From JASTVH01 sp042862465 (GTDB lineage Bacteria; Pseudomonadota; Gammaproteobacteria; Pseudomonadales; Oleiphilaceae): a DNA stretch of 64,000 bases. The stretch covers positions 372,001 through 436,000 of the forward strand of contig JASTVH010000003.1 of assembly GCA_042862465.1 (NCBI GenBank), given 5' to 3'. The translations under genes and the position numbers were made by a program. The notes beneath the pieces were generated by a model, which did no database searches, was not told the origin of the DNA, and saw only the letters and a program-made list of their open reading frames with translations. Shown piece after piece: positions 1-8,191 of the stretch (positions within the stretch are counted from its first letter, which is position 1; every line of letters starts with the position of its first letter).

Positions 1-750
1 AAGGCCGCCGTCGAGGAGGCGAGGGCGCGGGTGGACAGCGCCGAGTCAGAGCTTGCGGATCTGCGCAAGGGCCAGCGCCCCGCGGAACTGGAAATGCTGG
101 AGGCCCAGTGGAAGCAGGCCAGGGCCTCGCTGGAGTTGTCCCAGCGTCAGCTCAAGCGGCTCCAGCGCCTGTTTCAGCAGGGCGCGGTCTCCCAGGCCGA
201 GCTGGATGACGCCGAAACCCGGGTCGAGCGGGATCAGCAACAGGTTCGCCAGCTGGCGGCCCAGCGGGAGGTTGCCAATATGGGCGCCCGTGAAGACAGG
301 ATTCAGGCCACCCAGGCGCAAGTGGAGGCGGCCCGGGCGCATCTGGCCCAGCTGCAATGGCAACTGGAACAGAACCGGCAGGTGGCGCCGGAAGCGGGGC
401 AGGTGAAGGACGTGCTTTTCCGGCCGGGGGAATTCGTGCCCGCCGGGCGTCCCGTGGTGGCTCTGTTGCCCCCGAACCGGGTGCGCATCCCCTTCTTTGT
501 GGACGAGCCCATGCTGGGGCAGCTGCAGGTGGGACAGCAGGTTCTGGTCCGCTGTGATGGCTGTGGCGAGCCGTTTCCCGCCAGGATTACCTTCATCAAT
601 CCGCGGGCAGACTATACGCCACCCTTTATCTACAGCAAGGAAAACCGCAGCAAGTTCGTCTTCCGCGTCGAGGCCCGACCAACGCCGGACAAGGCCGGGC
701 GGTTGCATCCCGGTCAGCCGGTCGACGTGCGTTTGCCGGAGGGCTCGTGA
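1..750 (+). CDS. HlyD-family membrane fusion/adaptor protein (5' truncated)
   Basis: The reading frame is open from the first base, so the N-terminus with its membrane anchor lies outside the window. The visible 249 residues begin with a long alanine, glutamine and glutamate-rich coiled coil (about residues 1-120), followed by a lipoyl/barrel-sandwich half with VAPEAGQVKDVLFRPGEFVPAG and a beta-barrel region. This order is typical of periplasmic adaptors such as YbhG or EmrA. The stop overlaps the GTG start of the downstream ABC ATPase by four bases (GTGA), so the two are translationally coupled. The likely role is to bridge the inner-membrane ABC exporter to an outer-membrane channel. Substrate unknown. 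Confidence 0.88.
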   Translation, partial: KAAVEEARARVDSAESELADLRKGQRPAELEMLEAQWKQARASLELSQRQLKRLQRLFQQGAVSQAELDDAETRVERDQQQVRQLAAQREVANMGAREDRIQATQAQVEAARAHLAQLQWQLEQNRQVAPEAGQVKDVLFRPGEFVPAGRPVVALLPPNRVRIPFFVDEPMLGQLQVGQQVLVRCDGCGEPFPARITFINPRADYTPPFIYSKENRSKFVFRVEARPTPDKAGRLHPGQPVDVRLPEGS

Positions 751-1676
751 ACCACGCAGCCGAAACCATCATCGACGTGCGGGATTTGACCAAATCCTTT
801 GGCGGCAAGCGGGCGGTGGATGGAGTAAGCCTCCAGGTTAACCAGGGGGATATTTTTGGTTTTCTCGGCCCCAACGGCAGCGGCAAGACCACCACCATCC
901 GCATGCTGTGCGGACTGCTGACCCCCGATAGCGGCACGGGTCATTGTCTGGGATTCGACCTGATCAAGGGGGCGGAGCAGATCAAGCGGCAAGTGGGGTA
1001 CATGACTCAGCGCTTCAGTTTTTACGAAGACCTGACCATCCGCGAGAACCTGGATTTCGTCGCCCGGATCTACGGCATGCCCGATCGTTCGCGGACCGTG
1101 GACCAGGCCATCGAACAGCTGGGGTTGGGGCAACGGCAGGACCAGCTGGCGGGGGCCCTGTCCGGCGGTTGGAAGCAGCGCCTGGCATTGTCCGCCTGCA
1201 TGCTGCATCGCCCGAAGCTGCTGTTGTTGGACGAGCCCACTGCCGGCGTCGATCCGCAGGCCCGGCGGGACTTCTGGGATGAGATCCACCACCTGGCGGC
1301 CGATGGGGTCACCGTACTGGTCTCCACCCATTACATGGATGAAGCCGAGCGCTGCAGCCGGCTGGGGTACCTGGCCTCGGGGCGTTTGCTGGCCAACAGC
1401 ACGCCCCTGGCGCTGGTGGAGGAGTCGGTGCTGGCTACCTGGGCCATCGATGGGCCGGATATCCACGAACTGGGGGATGAACTCAAGGACATCCCGGCGG
1501 CGGAACAGATCGTGCCTTTCGGTACCCGTCTCTATGTGTCCGGGACTGATCATGACAGACTGGAGCGGGAAGTCCGTCAGATCGGTCAGCGGCCCGATTA
1601 CCGGATACAGCAGGTACAGCCGCGTCTGGAGGATATCTTTATCCGCCTGACCAAAGGCGTGGAGGACAGGCGATGA
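747..1676 (+). CDS. ABC transporter ATP-binding protein, YbhF/CcmA-like
   Basis: This 309-residue nucleotide-binding subunit powers the adjacent permease. Walker A (GPNGSGKTT) is at residues 41-49, the signature LSGGWKQR at 138-145, Walker B LLLLDEPTAGVDP at 158-170 and the switch histidine in STHYMDEAE at 195. The C-terminal 90 residues form the accessory domain usual in multidrug or ABC-2 exporters. It starts at GTG overlapping the adaptor stop. Its own stop overlaps the permease ATG at 1673, giving a tightly coupled three-gene operon. The family exports drugs, lipids or antibiotics; the sequence does not reveal which. Confidence 0.93.
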   Translation: MNHAAETIIDVRDLTKSFGGKRAVDGVSLQVNQGDIFGFLGPNGSGKTTTIRMLCGLLTPDSGTGHCLGFDLIKGAEQIKRQVGYMTQRFSFYEDLTIRENLDFVARIYGMPDRSRTVDQAIEQLGLGQRQDQLAGALSGGWKQRLALSACMLHRPKLLLLDEPTAGVDPQARRDFWDEIHHLAADGVTVLVSTHYMDEAERCSRLGYLASGRLLANSTPLALVEESVLATWAIDGPDIHELGDELKDIPAAEQIVPFGTRLYVSGTDHDRLEREVRQIGQRPDYRIQQVQPRLEDIFIRLTKGVEDRR

Positions 1677-2812
1677 ATCGTATTTTCTCCCTGGCACGGC
1701 TCTGGGCCATCGTGCGCAAGGAATTCGTGCAGATGCGCCGTGACCGGCTGACCTTCGCCATGATGGTGGGCATCCCCATTATCCAGCTGGCGCTGTTCGG
1801 CTTTGCCATCAATACCGACCCCAAGCATCTGCCCACCGCGGTGCGCAGCGCCGACCATTCTGCCTTCAGCCATGCCCTGGAAACGTCACTGCGCCACAGT
1901 GACTATTTCGACATTGTCGCCCGGGCCGGTTCCGAGGCCGAGGGACAGGCCCTGCTGGCGGCCGGCGAGGTGCAGTTTGTGCTGTCGATTCCCGCCGACT
2001 TCAGCCACCGGCTGTTGCGGGGCGAGCAGCCCCAGGTGCTACTGGAGGCCGATGCCACGGACCCGGCGGCCACGTCCAATGCCCTGGCGGCGCTCTCGCG
2101 CATTGAAGCCCAGTCCCTCACGCCCTTGTTGCGGGGGCCTCTGGCAGACCTGCAGGGGGATCAGAGCACACCCTTCGAGTTTGTCGTCCACCGACGTTAC
2201 AACCCGGAAGGCGTGACCCAGTACAATATCGTGCCGGGCCTGATGGGCGTGATCCTGACCATGACCATGGTGGTGATGACGGCGCTCGCAGTAACCCGCG
2301 AGCACGAGCGTGGCACCATGGAAAACCTGTTGGCGATGCCGATCAAACCGCTGGAGGTGATGGTGGGCAAGATCGTGCCCTACATCTTTGTGGGCTTCGT
2401 GCAGGTGGCGGTGATACTGGCGGCAGCCCGCTGGGTCTTTCATGTGCCCATGCTTGGCTCCATGGTGCTCCTGGTGGCGGGGACCCTGCTGTTTATCATT
2501 GCCAACCTCACCGTCGGCATCACCTTTTCCAGCGTCGCCCGCAACCAGGCTCAGGCGATGCAGATGTCGATCTTCTTCTTCCTGCCGTCGATCCTGCTCT
2601 CGGGCTTCATGTTTCCCTTCCGCGGCATGCCCCTGTGGGCACGTTATCTGGGAGAGGGGTTGCCGCTGACGCACTTTCTGCGCTTTGTGCGGGGGCTGCT
2701 GCTGAAAGGAAACGGGTGGGAACTGCTGTGGCCGCATATCTGGCCGCTGCTGGTGTTTATGGTGGTGGTGATGTTGCTGGGGTTGTTGCGGTATCGGCGG
2801 ACGTTGGATTGA
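1673..2812 (+). CDS. ABC-2 type permease (YbhS/YbhR-like)
   Basis: This 379-residue membrane subunit has one transmembrane segment near residues 25-45, a large periplasmic domain (about 50-170) and a cluster of about five hydrophobic segments in the C-terminal half. That is the ABC2_membrane_3 arrangement of YbhR, YbhS and YhhJ. It overlaps the ATPase gene by four bases (ATGA). E. coli ybhGFSR has two permeases, but here only one is present before the operon ends in repeats, so it probably works as a homodimer. A heptanucleotide repeat array begins 57 bases after the stop. Confidence 0.92.
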   Translation: MNRIFSLARLWAIVRKEFVQMRRDRLTFAMMVGIPIIQLALFGFAINTDPKHLPTAVRSADHSAFSHALETSLRHSDYFDIVARAGSEAEGQALLAAGEVQFVLSIPADFSHRLLRGEQPQVLLEADATDPAATSNALAALSRIEAQSLTPLLRGPLADLQGDQSTPFEFVVHRRYNPEGVTQYNIVPGLMGVILTMTMVVMTALAVTREHERGTMENLLAMPIKPLEVMVGKIVPYIFVGFVQVAVILAAARWVFHVPMLGSMVLLVAGTLLFIIANLTVGITFSSVARNQAQAMQMSIFFFLPSILLSGFMFPFRGMPLWARYLGEGLPLTHFLRFVRGLLLKGNGWELLWPHIWPLLVFMVVVMLLGLLRYRRTLD

Positions 2813-2869
2813 GGGCGTCGGTGGTCTGTGGTCGGTTGTCAGTGGCTTAAGAGGCCTCCATTCTTGTGT

Positions 2870-3001
2870 CCGACGACCGACGACCGACGACCGACGACCG
2901 ACGACCGACGACCGACGACCGACGACCGACGACCGACGACCGACGACCGACGACCGACGACCGACGACCGACGACCGACGACCGACGACCGACGACCGAC
3001 G
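2870..3001. repeat. Heptanucleotide tandem array, unit CCGACGA, about 18.7 copies
   Basis: A perfect 7-bp tandem repeat runs about 131 bp without interruption. Because 7 is not a multiple of 3, every open frame reads the same periodic heptapeptide, which yields spurious proteins. It lies downstream of the permease stop. Related arrays with a changed third or seventh base are at 19245-19337, 50457-50588 and 62981-63050. Confidence 0.97.
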
Positions 3002-3027
3002 TAAACACCTCATTCCCCATACCCTCC

Positions 3028-3104
3028 CGTCATTCCCGCGAAGGCGGGAATCCAGAGACTCTGGCACGGGGTTTCACTGGATCCCCGCCTTCGCGGGGAT
3101 GACG
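3028..3104. repeat. REP-like inverted pair (GTCATTCCCGCGAAGGCGGGAA family)
   Basis: Two inverted copies of a palindromic unit flank about 20 bases. The left reads CGTCATTCCCGCGAAGGCGG and the right ends CGCCTTCGCGGGGATGACG. Each unit can form a hairpin. Further pairs are at 3751-3827, 19121-19209, 22201-22262 and 54626-54775. This is the BIME/REP type common in proteobacterial intergenic DNA. Confidence 0.9.
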
Positions 3105-3117
3105 AGAGAGCAATAGG

Positions 3118-3204
3118 GTAGCTTGGGCTGACGAAGGAAGCCCAACTTGATGAAAGGTGCCCGGAGCCGGGAATGTTGGGCTTCGCAGGCTCAGCCCAAC
3201 CTAC
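3118..3204. repeat. Inverted repeat, GTAGGTTGGGCTGACGAAGG family, copy 1
   Basis: The left arm GTAGCTTGGGCTGACGAAGG continues into AAGCCCAAC. The right arm is TGTTGGGCTTCGCAGGCTCA followed by GCCCAACCTAC, its approximate reverse complement. A second copy at 52017-52096 shares both arms but has a different centre, so this is a dispersed element and not a gene-specific hairpin. Confidence 0.88.
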
Positions 3205-3226
3205 GGTCTTGCGTGCCTCTCTCCGA

Positions 3227-3676
3227 CTAGGCGGCCTCCGCAATCCCCTTGATCTTCCCTACCATCGCCCGCAGCCCATTCCCCCGCGTCGGCGAAATAT
3301 GCCGGAACAGGTCGATCCGCTGGAACAGATCGTCGATATCCACTTCCAGCAGCTCGCCGGGCTCCCGGGCATTGAGCGCGATCAGTATGATGGCGGCGAG
3401 GCCGCGGACGATCATGGCGTCGCTGTCGATGAGGAAATACAGCTTGCCGCTTTCCGGGTCCTTGCGGTGGATCAGCCACACCTGGCTCTGGCAGCCGTGC
3501 ACATAGTGCTCTTCGGATTTTTCTTCCTCGGGGAAGGGCGGCAGCTTGCGGCCCAGGTCGATGATGTAGGCGTAGCGCTCTTCCCAGTCGTCCAGCAGCT
3601 CGAAGGCTTCGAGGACGTCGTCGATGTGGAGTTCGGTGCCGAAGGGGGTGTTTTTGAAGTCCGCGATGTCAGTCAT
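3227..3676 (-). CDS. sufE: SufE sulfur acceptor protein
   Basis: This 149-residue protein takes persulfide sulfur from SufS and passes it to the SufBCD scaffold. The catalytic cysteine is Cys62 in YVHGCQSQVW, and the C-terminal NGLRAMV segment is also typical. The start chosen is the ATG at 3676 (MTDIADFKN). An in-frame extension to 3778 exists, but its residues come from the REP element and palindrome upstream and should be discarded. It is the last gene of the suf cluster, separated from sufT by 216 bases of repeats, so it may have partly separate expression. Confidence 0.93.
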   Translation of the reverse strand: MTDIADFKNTPFGTELHIDDVLEAFELLDDWEERYAYIIDLGRKLPPFPEEEKSEEHYVHGCQSQVWLIHRKDPESGKLYFLIDSDAMIVRGLAAIILIALNAREPGELLEVDIDDLFQRIDLFRHISPTRGNGLRAMVGKIKGIAEAA

Positions 3677-3699
3677 GGTGTCCTGCGTTATTTCGTGAA

Positions 3700-3724
3700 G
3701 GGGACAGAATTCAATTCTGTCCCC
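3700..3724. repeat. Perfect 12-1-12 palindrome (GGGGACAGAATT arms)
   Basis: GGGGACAGAATT, a single C, then AATTCTGTCCCC. The flanking A and T extend pairing to 13. It sits in the sufE leader, about 25 bases upstream of the start. A decayed half copy (TTGAATTCTGTCC) is at 8170-8182. Similar motifs are often dispersed in proteobacteria near REP-associated tyrosine transposases, but no transposase gene is visible here. Confidence 0.85.
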
Positions 3725-3750
3725 TGTCCTAGACGTCGGTGCCCCGCGGC

Positions 3751-3827
3751 CGTCATCCCCGCGAAGGCGGGGATCCATTGAATCCCGGAGCCAACGTCTC
3801 TGGATTCCCGCCTTCGCGGGAATGACG
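3751..3827. repeat. REP-like inverted pair between sufT and sufE
   Basis: The left unit is CGTCATCCCCGCGAAGGCGG and the right is GATTCCCGCCTTCGCGGGAA followed by TGACG. It lies in the spacer between two genes of one transcription unit, where such elements often stabilise upstream mRNA or attenuate read-through. That effect is inferred. Confidence 0.88.
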
Positions 3828-3892
3828 GTATAGAAAGTACGGGGATGGCAGTATGGAACGCGTAGGAGTGACCGGGTAGAAATTGCCGACGG

Positions 3893-4435
3893 TCAAAGCA
3901 TCCCCAGCTCCAATTTTGCCTCGTCCGTCAGCATCTCATTGCTCCAGGGCGGATCGAAGGTGAGTTCCACTTCCACCTTGTCCACGTTGGGCACGTCTTC
4001 CACCTTGCGCTTGACGTCATCGGCAATCACCGGGCCCATGCCGCAGCCGGGGGCGGTGAGGGTCATGAGGATGAAGACGTGGTTGCCCTGGTCGGTGTTC
4101 TGGCTGACCTGGCAGTCATAGATCAGGCCCAGGTCGACCACGTTGACCGGAATCTCCGGGTCGTAGACATTGCGCAGGGCTTCCCACACCTGGTTTTCGT
4201 TCACCGAGCCGTCGCTGGGGGTGTCGAAGCTGCTCTGCGGGACTTCCTTGCCGAGGGCGTCGGCGTCTTTGCCGTCGACCCGCGCGAGGTTGCCGTTGAC
4301 TGCCACGGTGAAAGTGCCGCCCAGGGCCTGGGTGATGGTGACGAAGGTGTCGCCCGGGATCATGATCTCGGTGCCCGAGGGCACCAGGCGGCCTTCCACT
4401 TCCCGTTTGGTCAGTACAACTTCACGCTCTTGCAT
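3893..4435 (-). CDS. sufT: SufT-type iron-sulfur assembly protein (MIP18/DUF59)
   Basis: This 180-residue protein has an N-terminal extension of about 75 residues and a C-terminal MIP18/DUF59 domain with DPEIPVNVVDLGLIYDCQV, TLTAPGCGMGPVIADDV and ELTFDPPWS. These motifs identify the SufT subgroup that accompanies suf operons and helps mature Fe-S proteins. It sits between sufA and sufE in the same orientation, 15 bases after sufA. The single conserved cysteine in PGCGMG is present. Confidence 0.93.
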   Translation of the reverse strand: MQEREVVLTKREVEGRLVPSGTEIMIPGDTFVTITQALGGTFTVAVNGNLARVDGKDADALGKEVPQSSFDTPSDGSVNENQVWEALRNVYDPEIPVNVVDLGLIYDCQVSQNTDQGNHVFILMTLTAPGCGMGPVIADDVKRKVEDVPNVDKVEVELTFDPPWSNEMLTDEAKLELGML

Positions 4436-4450
4436 GGCGATACCCTGATA

Positions 4451-4807
4451 TCAAGCGATGGAAAAACTTTCGCCGCAACCACATTCGGCCGTCGCGTTGG
4501 GGTTGCGGAAATGGAACATGGAGTTGAGGCCCTGGGTGATGAAGTCGATCTCGGTGCCGTTCACCAGGTGCAGGTCGTTGTGGCGCACGAAGACTTTCAC
4601 GTCGTCCGCCACCGGGAAGACGTCGTCGTCTTCATTGGGGGCATCCACCCATTCGGTCTCGTACATGTAACCGGAGCAGCCGCTTTTCTTCACCGCGAGG
4701 CGAATACCGGCCATCTCCGGCCGCTTGGTCAGCTGCTTGCGAACGTGTTCCACGGCTGTCGGCGTCATGGTCACGCCGGTTTCGGGCGTAAAGACTTCAG
4801 CGCTCAT
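4451..4807 (-). CDS. sufA: A-type Fe-S carrier SufA
   Basis: This 118-residue HesB/IscA-family carrier has the three cluster-binding cysteines Cys44 (SGCSGY), Cys109 and Cys111 (ECGCGESF). A GAGGTGG ribosome site sits directly against an ATG at 4813 but six bases from the ATG at 4807, so 4807 (MSAEVFTPE) is the better start. It lies 11 bases downstream of sufS and 15 upstream of sufT. IscA or ErpA are family alternatives; the suf context supports SufA. Confidence 0.92.
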   Translation of the reverse strand: MSAEVFTPETGVTMTPTAVEHVRKQLTKRPEMAGIRLAVKKSGCSGYMYETEWVDAPNEDDDVFPVADDVKVFVRHNDLHLVNGTEIDFITQGLNSMFHFRNPNATAECGCGESFSIA

Positions 4808-4818
4808 GATCATCCACC

Positions 4819-6066
4819 TCAGGCTGCAAACAGGCGCTGGATCTTCTTCAGCGCCGTGACGAATTGGTCCACCTCATCCAGCGTGTTGTAGAACGCGAAC
4901 GAGGCCCGGGCCGTGCCGGGCACGCCGAAGCGTTCCATCAGCGGCATGGCACAGTGGTGTCCGGTACGAATGGCAATGCCCTGCTGGTCGAGCAGGGTGC
5001 CGATGTCACTCGGGTGCAGGCCTTCCATCATGAAGGAGAAGACCGGCACCTTGTGCTGGGCCGTGCCGATCAGGCGCAGCCCGGGAATCTCGCTCAGCTG
5101 CTGGTGGGCATGGTCCAGCAGGGTTTTCTCGGCGGTCTGGAAGGCCTGGCGGTCGAAGCTGTCGACATAGTCGATCGCGGCCTTCAGGCCCACCGCCTCG
5201 GCGATGGCTGGCGTGCCCGCTTCGAAACGGTAGGGCAGCTCGTTCCAGGTCACGTGATCGAAGCTGACGCGCTCGATCATTTCCCCGCCGTACTGATAGG
5301 GTGGCAGTTTCGCCAACACTGCCTCGCGGCCGTAGAGCACGCCAATGCCCGTGGGGCCATAGAGCTTGTGGGACGAGAAGGCATAGAAATCACAGCCGAT
5401 CGCCTGCACATCCACGGCACCGTGGGGCACGGCCTGGGCGCCATCGACCAGCGTTACAGCGCCCTTGGCTTTTGCTTCCGCGACCAGTTGCTGGACCGGA
5501 TTGACGGTGCCCAGCACGTTGGAGACATGGCCGACGGCGAAGACCGCCGTGCGTTCGCTAAGCTGGTCATGAAAACTGTCCAGATCCAGTTCACCGGCGT
5601 CGTTGACTGCCACCACCTTGAGCTCGGCACCGGTGCGCTTGGCCAGCATCTGCCAGGGCACGATGTTGGCGTGGTGTTCCATGTGGCTGATGAGGATCTC
5701 ATCGCCTTGGCCCAGGCGCTCCGTGAGGCCGTTGGCCACCAGGTTGATGGCTTCCGTGGTACCGCGGGTCCAGATGATCTCCCGGGTGCTGTCCGCATTC
5801 AGGAAAACCCGCACCCGCTCCCGGGCGCCTTCGAAGGCGGTGGTTGCCCGGTCGCCCAGGGTGTGGGCGCCGCGATGGACGTTGGAATGGCTTTGCCGGT
5901 AATAGGCATCCATGGCATCCAGCACGGCCTTGGGTTTCTGGGCCGATGCGGCGTTGTCCAGATACACCAGGGGCTTGTCATGGACCTTTTGGCCCAGGAT
6001 CTCGAAGTCCTGGCGGATGCGTTCCACATCCCACTCTGCGGTCGCCTTGGATGCTGCCTGGTTCAT
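4819..6066 (-). CDS. sufS: Cysteine desulfurase SufS
   Basis: A 415-residue type II PLP-dependent cysteine desulfurase that releases sulfur from cysteine for cluster assembly. The Schiff-base lysine is Lys234 (SSHKLYGPTG), the cofactor-contact histidine is in SHMEHHAN near 128-133, and the persulfide cysteine is Cys372 in RTGHHCAMPLMERFG. The short loop around this cysteine is typical of SufS as opposed to IscS. It needs SufE for full activity, which matches the sufE in the cluster. Six bases separate it from the sufD stop. Confidence 0.97.
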   Translation of the reverse strand: MNQAASKATAEWDVERIRQDFEILGQKVHDKPLVYLDNAASAQKPKAVLDAMDAYYRQSHSNVHRGAHTLGDRATTAFEGARERVRVFLNADSTREIIWTRGTTEAINLVANGLTERLGQGDEILISHMEHHANIVPWQMLAKRTGAELKVVAVNDAGELDLDSFHDQLSERTAVFAVGHVSNVLGTVNPVQQLVAEAKAKGAVTLVDGAQAVPHGAVDVQAIGCDFYAFSSHKLYGPTGIGVLYGREAVLAKLPPYQYGGEMIERVSFDHVTWNELPYRFEAGTPAIAEAVGLKAAIDYVDSFDRQAFQTAEKTLLDHAHQQLSEIPGLRLIGTAQHKVPVFSFMMEGLHPSDIGTLLDQQGIAIRTGHHCAMPLMERFGVPGTARASFAFYNTLDEVDQFVTALKKIQRLFAA

Positions 6067-6072
6067 GACCTC

Positions 6073-7365
6073 TCAGGCCTCCTCGAATGTCTCATGGATG
6101 AAGCCCGCGATCTGGGCATCAACGGTATCCCGTACCTCTTCGAGAGGAATCTGCCCCACGAGTTCATTGATAAACGCCATACTCAGCAGGGTCGCGGCCT
6201 GGTTGCGGTCGATGCCGCGTGAGACCAGGTAGAACAGGGCCTCGTCGTCGAGCTGACCGACCGTGGCCCCATGGGCACATTTGACGTCGTCGGCGTAGAT
6301 TTCAAGCTCCGGCTTGGTGTCGATCTCCGCTTCGGAGGACAGCAGCAGGTTCTTGTTGTTCATCTCCGCCAGGGACTTCTGGGCATCCCGATGAATATGG
6401 ATGCGGCCGTTGAAGATCGCGTGGGACTTGCCGGCGGCGATGCAGCGATAGGTTTCCTCGCTGGTGCAGTGCGGCGCCACGTGATCGATCACGGTGTGGT
6501 TGTCGAAGTGCTGGCGATTCTGGGTCACCACCACGCCATTCAGGCGGCAGGTGGCCTCTTCCTGCTCCAGGCGCACCTGCAGGTCGTGCCGGCGCAGGTC
6601 GCCGCCGAAGCCGACGGTGTGGCTGTCCAGATGGGCGCCGCCCTGCAGCAGGGCACCGGTGGCGCCGACGTGGCGGACGTGTTCCGGCTCCAGGCTCAGG
6701 CGCACATGGGTGACCTTGGCGTTGGTGTCCAGATTCAGCTCGGTGACCGCATCCACCAGGATCGGCTGGTCGCCGGCGGCCCAGTATTCCTCCACCAGGG
6801 TGATCTCGCTGTCCTGGCCGGCTTCCACGTAGAGGCGCGGGTAGGCGGAACCGGACTGGGAGGCATCGTTGTCCACCATGACGTACAGCGGCTTGTCCAG
6901 CTTGGCTTGCGGCGCCAGGCGGATGAACAGGCCATCCTCGAAGCGCGCGGTGTTGAGCTGGGCCAGCTGGGTGGTTTCGGCGTCCAGGGTGCTCTCGAGG
7001 CGCTCGGACAGGCGCTGGGCCGTCACTTCGTCCAGGTCCGCAAAGCGGCTCACCTGCACGCCTTCCTGTTGCGGCAGCTCGGAGGCCTGCGCATCCAGGC
7101 GGCCATTGCGAATCACGGCGCGATAGGCCGGCGGCCGCGGCAGTTCGTCACCCATGCCAGCGCCACTCAGGGGCCCGGCGAGGCTGTCGTCCAGCTGCAG
7201 GTGACGGCTGGAGTATTTCCAGTTTTCCGTCTTGCGCGTAGGCAGCGGCATGGCCGCCAGGGCCTGGCTGCGGGCCTCGCGGATGCGTTGCAGCGGGCCG
7301 GGAAGGTCCTGGCCGCCGGCGGTCAGAAACGGATCGGGCAGCGTCGGTGCGACTTTCGCTTTCAT
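6073..7365 (-). CDS. sufD: Fe-S scaffold subunit SufD
   Basis: A 430-residue SufBD-family beta-helix protein that partners SufB in the SufBC2D complex. Family features include KTENWKYSS near the N-terminus, DNHTVIDHVAPHCTSEETYRC, the SHAIFNGRIHIHRDAQKS segment with its conserved histidine, and DDVKCAHGATVGQLD. The C-terminal IDRNQAATLLSMAFINE segment is also family-typical. It lies 9 bases after sufC and 6 before sufS. Confidence 0.97.
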   Translation of the reverse strand: MKAKVAPTLPDPFLTAGGQDLPGPLQRIREARSQALAAMPLPTRKTENWKYSSRHLQLDDSLAGPLSGAGMGDELPRPPAYRAVIRNGRLDAQASELPQQEGVQVSRFADLDEVTAQRLSERLESTLDAETTQLAQLNTARFEDGLFIRLAPQAKLDKPLYVMVDNDASQSGSAYPRLYVEAGQDSEITLVEEYWAAGDQPILVDAVTELNLDTNAKVTHVRLSLEPEHVRHVGATGALLQGGAHLDSHTVGFGGDLRRHDLQVRLEQEEATCRLNGVVVTQNRQHFDNHTVIDHVAPHCTSEETYRCIAAGKSHAIFNGRIHIHRDAQKSLAEMNNKNLLLSSEAEIDTKPELEIYADDVKCAHGATVGQLDDEALFYLVSRGIDRNQAATLLSMAFINELVGQIPLEEVRDTVDAQIAGFIHETFEEA

Positions 7366-7374
7366 CGTGACTCC

Positions 7375-8139
7375 TTAGCTGGCGGCTTCCGCTTCGTCCT
7401 TGATACCCAACCAGCCGTAGCCTTTCTCTTCCAGCTCCAGGGCCAGTTCGCGACCGCCGGACTTGATGATCCGGCCGCCCGCCAGGACGTGAACGTAATC
7501 GGGCACGATGTGATCGAGCAGGCGCTGGTAGTGGGTGACCAGCAGGATCGAACGATCCGGGGCTCGCAGGGCATTAACGCCATCGGCGACCACTTTCAGG
7601 GCGTCGATATCGAGGCCGGAGTCGGTCTCGTCGAGAATCGCCATGCGCGGTTCCAGCAGCAGCATCTGCATCAGCTCGTTGCGCTTCTTCTCGCCACCGG
7701 AGAACCCTTCGTTAACGCCGCGCTTGAGGAAGGACGGATCCAGGTCCACCTGCTTGCATTTTTCCTTGGCCAGCTTCATGAAGCTGACCGCATCCAGCTC
7801 TTCCTGGCCGCGGTGCTTGCGTATGGTGTTGACCGCCGTGCGCAGGAACTGCACGTTGCTGACACCGGGAATCTCGACCGGGTACTGGAAGGCCAGGAAC
7901 AGGCCCGCCCAGGCGCGCTCTTCGATTTCCTTGTCCAGCAGATCCTCGCCATCGAGGGTCACACTGCCACCGGTCACCTCAAAGGCGTCATGGCCCGCCA
8001 GGACCTGGGACAGGGTGCTCTTGCCGGAGCCGTTGGGGCCCATGATGGCGTGGACTTCACCGTTACCGATTTCCAGGTCGATGCCCTTGAGAATCGGCGT
8101 GCCTTCCACCGAGGCTTGCAGGTTCTTGATGCTCAGCAT
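7375..8139 (-). CDS. sufC: SufC, ATPase of the SufBCD scaffold
   Basis: This 254-residue soluble ABC-type ATPase drives conformational change in SufBCD; it is not a transporter. Walker A GPNGSGKS is at 34-41, the unusual signature FSGGEKKRNE at 146-155 and the Walker B region AILDETDSGLD at 168-178. The ETDSGLD form is diagnostic for SufC. It is separated from sufB by 201 bases holding a large inverted repeat, so stoichiometry between SufB and SufC may be set at the RNA level. Confidence 0.97.
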   Translation of the reverse strand: MLSIKNLQASVEGTPILKGIDLEIGNGEVHAIMGPNGSGKSTLSQVLAGHDAFEVTGGSVTLDGEDLLDKEIEERAWAGLFLAFQYPVEIPGVSNVQFLRTAVNTIRKHRGQEELDAVSFMKLAKEKCKQVDLDPSFLKRGVNEGFSGGEKKRNELMQMLLLEPRMAILDETDSGLDIDALKVVADGVNALRAPDRSILLVTHYQRLLDHIVPDYVHVLAGGRIIKSGGRELALELEEKGYGWLGIKDEAEAAS

Positions 8140-8191
8140 GTTGTCTTACGTCCTGATTTAAAGCTCAATTTTGAATTCTGTCCGGCCTTCT

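Larger units (their letters stand above)
2813..3226. other. Repeat-filled convergent intergenic region
   Basis: No credible gene lies between the permease and sufE, which converge here. From left to right it holds a GGTCTGTGGTCGGTTGTC-type segment (2820-2846), the CCGACGA tandem array (2870-3001), a REP-like inverted pair (3028-3104) and a GTAGGTTGGGCTG-type inverted pair (3118-3204). Open frames across it are by-products of the 7-bp periodicity. Confidence 0.85.

Noticed and set aside
2866..3102. Open frame of 78 residues with periodic RRPTTDD sequence
   Set aside because: It is the reading of the 7-bp array, which is open in several frames and gives the same heptapeptide in each; there is no ribosome site and no family.
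3677..3778. 34-residue N-terminal extension of SufE
   Set aside because: Encoded by REP and palindrome DNA; SufE homologues begin near MTDIADF.
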